Origin: Micromonospora_H sonneratiae
GTDB taxonomy: Bacteria; Actinomycetota; Actinomycetes; Mycobacteriales; Micromonosporaceae
NCBI RefSeq assembly: GCF_042679305.1
Contig: NZ_JBHTMP010000028.1
Coordinates: forward strand, 1 to 64,000
DNA: 64,000 nucleotides
Direction of reading: 5' to 3'
This document shows, piece after piece, positions 1-7,069 of this stretch. The notes below the pieces were generated by a model, which did no database searches, was not told where the DNA came from, and saw only the letters and a program-made list of their open reading frames with translations. The translations under genes and the position numbers were made by a program. Every line of letters starts with the position of its first letter. The first letter of the stretch is position 1.

Positions 1-1
1 G

Positions 2-736
2 CAGATCTACCAGATCACCTCATCAACCCTGAACAAACTCGGCGAACACCAACTTTCCTGGCTGGCCGCCGATCGGGCCATCGCCATCTCCCACCGCAGC
101 GACGACCCACTACTCACCGGCATCGCCACCTGCCGCATCAGCACCGCCCTGACCGCCCTCGGCCGCCACCGCGCCGCACTCGAAATCAGCATCCAGGCCG
201 CCAGCCACCACACCCCCAACCGGAGGCGGGCCGCCAGCCCACAACAAATCTCCGTGTACGGGCAGTTGCTCCTTCACGCCGCCACCGCAGCCGCCCACAC
301 CGGCGACCAACCCACCGTTACCGAACTCCTCAACACAGCAGACCGAGCCGCCAACCAACTCGGCGGCGACCACAACCACTACTGGACCGCCTTCGGCCCC
401 ACCAGTCTCCAACTCCACCGGGCCGCAACCGCCATCGAAATCGGCGAAGCCAAACACGCCATCGAAATCCACCAACAGATCGACCCGGACCAGTTCAACA
501 GGCTCATGCCCGAACGACGGGCCCACCACCTACTCGACCTCGCCCGCGCCCACACCCAAACCGGCAACCCCACCAAAGCCGGCGAAATACTGCTCCACAG
601 CCACCAGATAGCCCCCGCCGAAATCCGCTACCGACCCACCGCCCACGCAATCATGACCGACATCTTCCGCGCCACCCGAAACACCCCACCCGAACCAATA
701 CAGAAACTGGCCGAAGACATGGGAATCGGCCGCTGA
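2..736 (+). CDS. C-terminal part of a TPR-repeat regulator (5' end outside window)
   Basis: The frame is open from the first base of the window to a TGA at 736, giving about 244 residues with no start, so only the C-terminal part is present. The residues form repeated helical pairs of TPR type, for example LTALGRHRAALEISIQAA and LDLARAHTQTGNPTKAGEIL. It ends in LAEDMGIGR. In actinomycetes such tails usually follow an N-terminal XRE helix-turn-helix domain, and complete genes of that design occur at 53482 and 54912. The DNA-binding domain is not visible here, so the regulator call is inference. Codons end in C more heavily, and in G less, than in neighbouring genes, which could mean a different origin. 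Confidence 0.75.
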   Translation, partial: QIYQITSSTLNKLGEHQLSWLAADRAIAISHRSDDPLLTGIATCRISTALTALGRHRAALEISIQAASHHTPNRRRAASPQQISVYGQLLLHAATAAAHTGDQPTVTELLNTADRAANQLGGDHNHYWTAFGPTSLQLHRAATAIEIGEAKHAIEIHQQIDPDQFNRLMPERRAHHLLDLARAHTQTGNPTKAGEILLHSHQIAPAEIRYRPTAHAIMTDIFRATRNTPPEPIQKLAEDMGIGR

Positions 737-833
737 GCTGTGGTGGGGCTGGCGGCAACCGACCCCACCACTGGTTACACCGCTGTGCAGACGCGCACCC
801 CACTTGCAGACGAACGCCGATAACCTCGGTGCC

Positions 834-1775
834 GTGATCGAAAACGCGAAGGTCGCAGTCGTCGGCGTAGGCAACAACACATCAGCGCTGGTGCAGGGAA
901 TCAACTTCTACCGCAGCACCGGCAGCCTGGTTGGCATCCAGCAGCCCCAGGTGAACGGGTTGGGTGTTGGCGACATCGACTTTGTCGCGGCCTTCGCCCT
1001 CTCTGACGGCAAGGTCGGCAAGGATCTACACGAAGCGATCTTCGCTCCGCCGAACAACTTTCCCCGCCTCGATACGGAACTTCGTCCGTCCGGCGTGACC
1101 GTGCAGCGCGGGCTCACGGACGTGACCGAAATCCGGCGGGTGGCAGATGCACTGAGGGGTTCTGAGGTGCTGCTCTACTCCGCGCCGAGTGGCCGGACGG
1201 ACATTGCTGAGGCGTACGCGGAGGCTGCTCTGCTGGCGGGCGTGGCGTTCGTCAACACCACCTCGGACCCGATCGCGCGGGACCTGTCGCTGCTCGAACG
1301 CTTCCAGGAAGCAGGTCTGCCGCTCATCGGCGACGACCTGGCCAGTCAGTTCGGGACCTCCGTCGTTCACAAAGCCTTGCTGCGGCTGTTGCAGGAGCGC
1401 GGTTTGACCCTGGTCAGCTCCTATCAGGTCAACCTGGGGGGTACCGAGGACTTCCGTAATCTGGCCGAGAACCCGGACAGTAAGAAGCAGTCCAAGCTCA
1501 ATGCGCTGGGCGCCGACAGGGTGCAGCTGGCACCCCTGGGATACCTGCCTCACCTGAAATCGCAGAAGATCGCCTACCTCAACATCGAGGCACAGGGATG
1601 GGGTGAAACGGCGGTGAGCTTGGACATCCGGCTACAGGTCCACGACCCGAGCGGCGCTGCCGGTGTCAACATCGACCTGATCCGCCTGGCTGCCACCGCT
1701 CTCCGGTCAGGCCGTGGTGGCTATCCCACCGAGGCAGCAGCGCACCTGAAATCTCCGCCCGGGACCGCGGTCTGA
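834..1775 (+). CDS. myo-inositol-1-phosphate synthase family protein
   Basis: The family converts glucose 6-phosphate to inositol 1-phosphate using NAD, in the cytoplasm; in actinobacteria this feeds phosphatidylinositol and mycothiol. The N-terminus carries the Rossmann motif VAVVGVGNNTSALVQGI, close to the Ino1 form VGVGNCASSLVQG. Later come LIGDDLASQFGTSVVHK, a QVNLGGTEDF segment and a LKSPP tail, all in Ino1 order. At 313 residues it is shorter than typical actinobacterial Ino1 (about 360), mostly through a tighter middle. I chose GTG 834 because it places the Rossmann strand at residue 7; an in-frame TTG at 804 would add ten residues. It stands alone, so it could be a paralogue for a special inositol product rather than the housekeeping ino1. 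Confidence 0.8.
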   Translation: MIENAKVAVVGVGNNTSALVQGINFYRSTGSLVGIQQPQVNGLGVGDIDFVAAFALSDGKVGKDLHEAIFAPPNNFPRLDTELRPSGVTVQRGLTDVTEIRRVADALRGSEVLLYSAPSGRTDIAEAYAEAALLAGVAFVNTTSDPIARDLSLLERFQEAGLPLIGDDLASQFGTSVVHKALLRLLQERGLTLVSSYQVNLGGTEDFRNLAENPDSKKQSKLNALGADRVQLAPLGYLPHLKSQKIAYLNIEAQGWGETAVSLDIRLQVHDPSGAAGVNIDLIRLAATALRSGRGGYPTEAAAHLKSPPGTAV

Positions 1776-1798
1776 TCTCGCTAGATACCGGCTCATCC

Positions 1799-2425
1799 TT
1801 ACGATGATTGCGGCGCGGATTTCTCGGTCAAGGCGGGAACATGGAGCCCGAGGCGAGTCAGAAGATCGACGAAAATGTCCTCCGCGAAAGCTCTGTCGCT
1901 TTCGAGGACTGCGAGGACCTCGTCCACGGAGGGCGTAGGCAGACCACAACCGGCTGCCCAAGCTAAAGCCGCTTCAGCAGCCTGAAGCCCACCCCGCGCA
2001 TCCGCCATCAACTGCTGCCGGGTCTCCGCAAGCTCTCGGTGGTATTCGGGAAAGGCAACAGGGTCATCCAAGTCGATCTCGCACGGGTTGCCATCGTCGT
2101 CGAAGTCAGGCGCGGGTGGAGGGACGTAGTAGCCGAGGGCGCTCTCGAACATGAGCCAACAGGCCCAACGCTCACCGGTCGCCCCGAAACCGGTTACGTA
2201 GGCACCACTGCTGCCCAATATCTCGGCGCAGATCAGGGGCTGGACACCAGCCGTAGCGAGCACCTCTGGAAGGTCCTCGGGCGCATGCCGGACATTCCAC
2301 CCCTGCCACCCGTTCCGCCAGCCCGTCGCCCAGCGTTCGACCTGCCGCTCAAGCGCTTCCACTGCCGGAAGTTCAGGCAGATCCACATCGCCACGGCAGA
2401 CGACCAGCGTTCCCCAGTAGCCCAT
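1799..2425 (-). CDS. hypothetical protein, 208 aa
   Basis: No family recognised. The ATG at 2425 follows GGGGGAGA at a good distance and gives MGYWGTLVV. An in-frame upstream start at 2512 would run through the composite regulatory element, so it is unlikely. The protein looks soluble and cytoplasmic: an aromatic N-terminal part (tryptophans around residues 4-50), an acidic proline stretch PPPAPDFDDDGN near 125, then helical segments to the end. No signal peptide or membrane helix. It is transcribed away from the LexA/DnaA-like element at 2505-2550, which is the main clue to control. The WGTL-type opening resembles other small actinomycete proteins of unknown role, but I cannot name a function. 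Confidence 0.7.
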   Translation of the reverse strand: MGYWGTLVVCRGDVDLPELPAVEALERQVERWATGWRNGWQGWNVRHAPEDLPEVLATAGVQPLICAEILGSSGAYVTGFGATGERWACWLMFESALGYYVPPPAPDFDDDGNPCEIDLDDPVAFPEYHRELAETRQQLMADARGGLQAAEAALAWAAGCGLPTPSVDEVLAVLESDRAFAEDIFVDLLTRLGLHVPALTEKSAPQSS

Positions 2426-2504
2426 AGACGTCTCCCCCGACAGAACACACAGGCTGCCCGGGCCGCCGATCACCTGACTGCCCCGCCCGACCACGCACCC
2501 GCGA

Positions 2505-2550
2505 TCGTACACATGTTCTATCCACAGATTGTGGATAGCCCTGTGGACAA
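2505..2550. promoter_or_regulatory. composite LexA-like box plus three DnaA-like boxes (copy 1)
   Basis: Bases 2505-2520 read TCGTACACATGTTCTA, matching 14 of 16 positions of the actinobacterial LexA pattern TCGAAC-N4-GTTCGA. Overlapping it are CTATCCACA (2518-2526), its exact inverted copy TGTGGATAG (2530-2538) and TGTGGACAA (2542-2550). The last is a perfect reverse of the Streptomyces DnaA box TTGTCCACA. The block lies 80 bp before the start at 2425, just past the stop of the gene at 2555. A 30-bp part recurs at 6371-6400 with one difference. Binding by LexA or DnaA is inferred. Confidence 0.55.
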
Positions 2551-2554
2551 CGAG

Positions 2555-3748
2555 TCACCCCAGCTTCGCCAGCAGGAGTGGATAGTCCGGCAGGTCGATG
2601 TCGTTGGTGCGGTCCTCGCCCATCCTCAGCATCAGGTTCATGAACATCTGCCGGTTGAGCACCCCGTTGCGCAGCCGGATCCCGAAGTTGCGGCGCGGGG
2701 CGAGGAACCGGCCGGTGGTGTCACCGCCCTTCTGACACCGTCGGGCGAAGTCACGCAGCAGGTTCTCGTACCGGGCGTATGCGACGGTGTGGTCGCCCCG
2801 GGCCGCCGCCAACTCGCCGGCCAGCGCGTACGCGGCCACGATCGCGGTGCCGTTGCCCATCCCGCCGATGGTGGCACCGGCTGCGGCGTCACCGAGCAGC
2901 ACGATCCGCCCCCGGGACCACGGCGTGATGTCGACCCGGCAGATCGAGTCGAAGTAGAAGTCGGGCACCTCGCGCAGGGCGGCGAGCATCCGGGGCACCT
3001 CCCACCCCAGGCCGGCGTAAACCTCGTGGAGAATCCGGCGCTGCTGGTCCAGGTCGTGCCGGTCGTATTCCAGTTTGGGTGAGGCGAAGGCGACGAACGC
3101 GCCGGCCCGGGACGGGTCGCGGTGGTCGCGGCCGACGCTGGCCATCTTGCCGGGCACGTTGTAGACCATCGATCCGCTGTCCAACTTCGGCGGGCTGGGC
3201 AGCGCCCAGGTCGCCACGTAGTAGCCGAGGTAGCTGACGAACTGCTCCTCCGGCCCGAAGGTCAGCCGCCGTACGTTCGAGTGCACGCCGTCCGCCCCGA
3301 CGACCAGGTCGAACGTACGGCGAGCGCCGCTGGCGAAGGTGACGTGTACGCCCTGTGGCGTGTCGGTCATCGTGGCGATGCTGTCACCGAAGAGGTATTC
3401 GGTGGTGTGCCGACTGTGTTCGTAGAGCACCCGGGATAGCTCGAAGCGCAGCACCTCGATGTCGCCACCAGCGAACTCGGCCGGCATCTCCATCAACTTT
3501 CGACCGTGCTCGTCAACGAAGCGCATGACGGTGCCACCGGTCTGCACCGCCCGTAGGTCGTCCAGCACGCCCATCCGGTCGAGCAGGCCCAGGTGGGTCT
3601 TCCCCCGGAAGTCGACCGCGTTGCCGCCGTCACGCAGCGCGGGCGCGATCTCGACCACGGTCGGCTGGAAGCCGTACCGGCCCAGCCAGTACGCCAGCGC
3701 TGGGCCGGCAATGCTCGCCCCCGAGATGAGCACCGTCTTGTTCTTCAT
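2555..3748 (-). CDS. FAD-dependent monooxygenase (PHBH/TetX type)
   Basis: Flavin-dependent aromatic-ring hydroxylase family; substrate unknown, cytoplasmic. Near the N-terminus VLISGASIAGPALAYWLGRYG is the FAD-binding GxGxxG-like motif. VVGADGVHSNVRR is the DG motif and GRIVLLGDAAAGATIGGMG is the GD motif that binds the FAD ribityl chain, all in the order of the family, and 397 residues is a normal length. ATG 3748 follows a run of six G; an upstream in-frame start at 3778 lies inside the operator region. It is divergent from the TetR gene at 3849 with a palindrome between, so induction by its own substrate through that repressor is likely. A paralogue beside another TetR-type regulator is at 49435. 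Confidence 0.88.
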   Translation of the reverse strand: MKNKTVLISGASIAGPALAYWLGRYGFQPTVVEIAPALRDGGNAVDFRGKTHLGLLDRMGVLDDLRAVQTGGTVMRFVDEHGRKLMEMPAEFAGGDIEVLRFELSRVLYEHSRHTTEYLFGDSIATMTDTPQGVHVTFASGARRTFDLVVGADGVHSNVRRLTFGPEEQFVSYLGYYVATWALPSPPKLDSGSMVYNVPGKMASVGRDHRDPSRAGAFVAFASPKLEYDRHDLDQQRRILHEVYAGLGWEVPRMLAALREVPDFYFDSICRVDITPWSRGRIVLLGDAAAGATIGGMGNGTAIVAAYALAGELAAARGDHTVAYARYENLLRDFARRCQKGGDTTGRFLAPRRNFGIRLRNGVLNRQMFMNLMLRMGEDRTNDIDLPDYPLLLAKLG

Positions 3749-3767
3749 GATCCCCCCAAGACAAGAA

Positions 3768-3788
3768 ACTGTGTCCACCGGACACGGT
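3768..3788. promoter_or_regulatory. probable TetR operator between divergent genes
   Basis: Arms ACTGTGTCC (3768-3776) and GGACACGGT (3780-3788) form an inverted repeat around ACC, 8 of 9 bases complementary. It lies between the start of the FAD monooxygenase (3748) and that of the TetR gene (3849). A related, weaker ACTGTGTAC...GTAGATACGGT follows at about 3792-3815. Divergent TetR-type genes usually act through such a site; binding itself is inferred. Confidence 0.5.
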
Positions 3789-3848
3789 TAATACTGTGTA
3801 CGGTAGATACGGTTTCGACGGATGGCAAGCCCCCGGGTTGAGGTACGG

Positions 3849-4529
3849 ATGACGATCGAATTCCTGTGGCATACCCGCGCCCAGCCCACGCGCGGCCCCA
3901 AGCCGGCGCTCACCCTCGAAGTCATCACCGACGCCGCCATTGCGATCGCCGACAGCGAGGGGCTCGCGGCGGTGTCCATGCAGCGGGTCGCCACCGACCT
4001 CGCCTTCACCAAGATGTCCCTCTACCGGTACGTACCGGGCAAGGCCGAACTCGTGGCGGCGATGGTCGAACGGGCGATCGGCCAACCGCCCGTCCTCGAC
4101 ACCACCGACTGGCGGGCCGGGCTCAAGGAGTGGGCCCACCAACTCTTGGCCGGCTACCTACGGCACCCCTGGGCGCTGGAGGCAACGGTGGGCCCCCGCC
4201 CCATCGGCCCCAACGAACTCGGCTGGACGGAATGCGGGGTGGCACTGCTCGCCCCGACCGGCCTGACCGGGAGCGAACGCTTCGACGCGCTCGCCCTGCT
4301 GGCCGGCCACGTACGGATGATCGCCCAACAGGCCGGGGCGAGCCGGAACCCCGAGACCGAACTGATCGCGATGATCGGCGAACTGCTCCGCCAGCACGGC
4401 GACCGATTCCCGGCGCTGACGGCGACCATGGCCTCCGCGTCCAGTGGGGACGGACAGAACCAGGCGTTCGAGTTCGGCCTGGACCGCATCCTCGACGGCC
4501 TGCACGCCCTGATCAGCCAACGCGTCTGA
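3849..4529 (+). CDS. TetR/AcrR family transcriptional regulator
   Basis: Ligand-responsive repressor, probably of the divergent monooxygenase. Residues 15-60 hold the TetR helix-turn-helix: LTLEVITDAAIAIADSEGL then VSMQRVATDLAFTKMSLYRY, ending in the usual YVPGKAEL. The C-terminal part with FEFGLDRILDGLHAL matches the TetR_C type common in actinomycetes. I start at ATG 3849, which has GAGG five bases upstream and gives MTIEFLW, a common opening in this subgroup; an ATG at 3822 is in frame but has a poor ribosome site. 226 residues is normal. The gene ends 35 bp before the convergent SDR gene. Confidence 0.87.
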   Translation: MTIEFLWHTRAQPTRGPKPALTLEVITDAAIAIADSEGLAAVSMQRVATDLAFTKMSLYRYVPGKAELVAAMVERAIGQPPVLDTTDWRAGLKEWAHQLLAGYLRHPWALEATVGPRPIGPNELGWTECGVALLAPTGLTGSERFDALALLAGHVRMIAQQAGASRNPETELIAMIGELLRQHGDRFPALTATMASASSGDGQNQAFEFGLDRILDGLHALISQRV

Positions 4530-4564
4530 GTCTTCGTACCCGACCGGATCGAAGTCAGCCGCAA

Positions 4565-5326
4565 CTACTGGGCTTGGTTGACTGGCATGACGGTGAGCTG
4601 GGACAGGCACACGTGTGGTGGACGCGTGACGGCGTAGACGATCGTGTCTGCCACGTCGTCGGCGTCGAGCAGTCTCATCCGCTGGCCGGCGGTGGCCAGT
4701 TGCTCACGGATGCCGGGATGTGTGGCGTGCTGGAACAACTCCGTGTCGACTCCGCCCGGCTTGACATCGGTGACCCGTAGGCCGGTAGAGGCAAGCTCGA
4801 CGCGGATGGCCCCCGACAGATAGGTCACTGCGGCTTTCGTCGCGCCGTACACGGCAAAGGCGGGCGAGCGGACGTCAGCACCGGTGCTGGAGACGTTCAC
4901 GACGTCGGCGGCCCGACCGTCGGCGGCCACGGAGAGCAGGCCGGGCAGCAGCGCGCGGGTCACCTGGAGCAGCGCGCCCACGTTGAGACCGAGCATGTGC
5001 TGCCATTCGTCCGCACGCCCCTCGGTCAGGGGATTCGGCAGCATGACCGCAGCATTGTTCACCAGTAGGTCGACGGTGCCGAGTCGGGCGGTGACCTGTT
5101 CGGTGAGCGCACGAATCGCAGCGGACTGCGTAATGTCAGCCGGCACGGGCAGCGCCCGTTCCCCGATCTCGTCGGCCAGGGCCTGCAACCGGTCACCTCG
5201 GCGAGCCACAAGCGCCACCTGAGCCCCGGCGGCGGCGAGGCATCGAGCGGTGGCAGCGCCGATGCCGGACGCAGCGCCGGTCACGAGCGCCACCCGTCCG
5301 GTCAGCGGGGCGGTAGTCGTTGTCAT
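4565..5326 (-). CDS. SDR family NAD(P)-dependent oxidoreductase
   Basis: Classical short-chain dehydrogenase/reductase, 253 residues, cytoplasmic, substrate unknown. TGAASGIG near residue 14 is the cofactor-binding glycine motif, LVNNAAV the structural NNAG motif, NVSSTGA carries the catalytic serine and YGATK the YxxxK pair. ATG 5326 gives MTTTTAPLTGRVALVTG; the frame is open further upstream but runs into the divergent regulator. The gene at 5429 encodes an MmyB-type XRE regulator, an arrangement seen often where such a regulator controls an adjacent SDR. The intergenic 100 bp should hold both promoters; I see no clear palindrome there. Confidence 0.88.
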   Translation of the reverse strand: MTTTTAPLTGRVALVTGAASGIGAATARCLAAAGAQVALVARRGDRLQALADEIGERALPVPADITQSAAIRALTEQVTARLGTVDLLVNNAAVMLPNPLTEGRADEWQHMLGLNVGALLQVTRALLPGLLSVAADGRAADVVNVSSTGADVRSPAFAVYGATKAAVTYLSGAIRVELASTGLRVTDVKPGGVDTELFQHATHPGIREQLATAGQRMRLLDADDVADTIVYAVTRPPHVCLSQLTVMPVNQAQ

Positions 5327-5428
5327 GGCGTCGAGTCTGCGCGGCGGTCGACGGGCGAACCATCTGCGGAATCTGCCTAGGTTCGTTGTGACCACCGTAC
5401 TGAAGAAGATCTCTGGGATCATGGCGTC

Positions 5429-6295
5429 ATGGCCTCTGAGCTGGGAGATTTTCTGCGTGCTCGCCGCAACCGCACCCAGCCTGCCGACCTGGGGCTGATG
5501 CCCGGAGGGACCCGGCGGGTGTCGGGCCTGCGCCGGGATGAGCTTGCGTTGCTGGCTGGCGTCAGCTCCGACTACTACACCCGCATCGAGCAGGGCCGGG
5601 TCAGGCCCTCGGAGCAGGTGCTCGGCGCGCTGGCCCGCGTGCTGCGCCTTGATGGCACCGAGCGCGAGCACCTGCTACGGCTGGCCCACCGATCGCCGCG
5701 CACGACCATCCCCCACCGACCGGGGGAAGTCGTGGCAGCCGGAACGTTGGACCTGCTCGATCGACTCGACGATCTGCCGGCGATAGTCCTCGGACGCACG
5801 CTCGACGCACTGGCCTGGACACCGCTCGGCGCGGCGCTGCTGGCCCTCACCGACGACGGCGAGCGCAACATGGCACGCAGGACCTTTCTCCTGCCCGAGA
5901 CCCGACAGCTCTACCCCGACTGGGACGCGGTCGCAGCCGAACTGGTCGCCCACCTGCGCCGGCTGTCCGCTCAGCGCGGGACCCACGGCGAGTTGGCGGA
6001 GCTGATCGACGAGTTGACGGTCGCCTCCGGGGAGTTTGCGGCACTGTGGTCCCGTCATGACGTCACGGCCGGGGTGGCGCGCCGCAAGACGTTCCACCAC
6101 CGACTGGCCGGAACGTTCGAGCTGGAACCTGAGGTACTCACCCTGACCCGCGACGAGCAGACACTGTGCATCTACCGCGCCGTCCCCGACTCACCGGGAG
6201 CCGACGCGCTGGCCCTGTTGAACACGCTGGTTGCCTCCGGACTGGCAAGCACCAACCAGCAACCGGCTGGCATCGGCGCCGACATCGCCGGATAG
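5429..6295 (+). CDS. XRE family regulator with MmyB-like ligand-binding domain
   Basis: DNA-binding regulator divergent from the SDR gene. The N-terminal 70 residues carry the helix-turn-helix typical of this group: LGDFLRARRNRTQPADLGL, then RRVSGLRRDELALLAGVSS and DYYTRIEQGR. From about residue 105 the MmyB-like domain follows, with TLDALAWTPLGAALL and a conserved LYPDWDAVAAELVAHLR segment. Length 288 is usual. ATG 5429 keeps the standard N-terminus; an out-of-frame ATG lies eight bases upstream. In this family the C-terminal domain is thought to bind a small hydrophobic ligand, and the usual target is the neighbouring dehydrogenase. Confidence 0.88.
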   Translation: MASELGDFLRARRNRTQPADLGLMPGGTRRVSGLRRDELALLAGVSSDYYTRIEQGRVRPSEQVLGALARVLRLDGTEREHLLRLAHRSPRTTIPHRPGEVVAAGTLDLLDRLDDLPAIVLGRTLDALAWTPLGAALLALTDDGERNMARRTFLLPETRQLYPDWDAVAAELVAHLRRLSAQRGTHGELAELIDELTVASGEFAALWSRHDVTAGVARRKTFHHRLAGTFELEPEVLTLTRDEQTLCIYRAVPDSPGADALALLNTLVASGLASTNQQPAGIGADIAG

Positions 6296-6370
6296 CGGCG
6301 GATCCTCTTCTCAGGTCTCGGACGCCTCCGACTGGGCCATCGGGATCCGGACAGGCCGTAACCTCGCCGC

Positions 6371-6404
6371 TCGTACACATGTTCTATCCACAGGTTGTGG
6401 AAAT
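6371..6404. promoter_or_regulatory. composite LexA-like box plus DnaA-like boxes (copy 2)
   Basis: Bases 6371-6400 repeat 2505-2534 with a single A-to-G change. The same 16-base LexA-like TCGTACACATGTTCTA is followed by CTATCCACA (6384-6392) and a degenerate inverted partner TGTGGAAAT (6396-6404). The third DnaA-like box of copy 1 is absent. It lies about 60 bp upstream of the GTG at 6463, a promoter position. The shared core and location suggest control by the same factor as copy 1. Confidence 0.55.
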
Positions 6405-6462
6405 TTGGCAGCAACCTTCTGGGGGCAAACGCGTTGGTAGCGGAGGAAGCGGGGGAATTAAC

Positions 6463-6978
6463 GTGAAAATACGCAAACTACTGTCGATCGTGGGCCTGCT
6501 GGCGGCGACCAGTGCATCCGTCAGCGGCCCGACGAACACGGCAACGACGGCGTACGGGCCGGACGTCGTGCACCTCGACGGGCTACGCAACATCGAGTTC
6601 GGCGACACCGAACAGGAACTGGCCCAGCGTGGCCTGTTGACCCCGTCGGTCGCGTCGTGTGGGCCGAGCCTGGCCGGCATGGCGACGGTGGGTCCGGTCT
6701 TCGCCGGCGACCGGCTGGTGCTGTTGTGGGCCGACCCGTCCATGCGTACGCCGGAGGGGGTCACCAGCGGCACCTCCGTGAGCGAGGTACAGGCCGCCTA
6801 TCCGGCCTCGACGCCACTCACCGCGCCCCGGGGGACGTACCGGTTCGACGGGCTGCTGGTCAGCGAAGGCGACCGGTCCTACCTCTTCCTGCACGATGGC
6901 CAGACCGTACGCAAGACCGTCGCTGGTTACACCGACTATGCCCGCAGACTGTTCGACGAGGGCTTCGGCACCTGCTGA
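6463..6978 (+). CDS. small secreted protein of unknown function
   Basis: No family recognised. GTG 6463 follows a clear GGGGGAA and gives MKIRKLLSIVGLLAATSASV, a Sec signal peptide with a basic start and hydrophobic core. The frame is open upstream to 6166, but that start would cross the composite element and lose the signal. The mature part (about 145 residues) contains GLRNIEFGDTEQELAQRG, similar in style to actinomycete secreted proteins that sense or bind small ligands, and two cysteines (one at the C-terminus) that could pair. It is 91 bp upstream of the NACHT gene in the same direction. Its promoter carries the LexA/DnaA-like element. Confidence 0.72.
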   Translation: MKIRKLLSIVGLLAATSASVSGPTNTATTAYGPDVVHLDGLRNIEFGDTEQELAQRGLLTPSVASCGPSLAGMATVGPVFAGDRLVLLWADPSMRTPEGVTSGTSVSEVQAAYPASTPLTAPRGTYRFDGLLVSEGDRSYLFLHDGQTVRKTVAGYTDYARRLFDEGFGTC

Positions 6979-7069
6979 GAGCCCACCGAGGTACTGCTGA
7001 CGTTTCGCCGACACATCGCTCTGGGATCACGGCCTTGTGTGAGATCTAGCCACACGGTAGAGACGACGC

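Noticed and set aside
2505..2550. Chromosomal replication origin
   Set aside because: Only three DnaA-like boxes, no dnaA, dnaN or rpmH and no long AT-rich stretch nearby.
3822..3848. Earlier ATG for the TetR gene
   Set aside because: Poor ribosome site compared with GAGG before ATG 3849, and the extra residues do not fit the family start.
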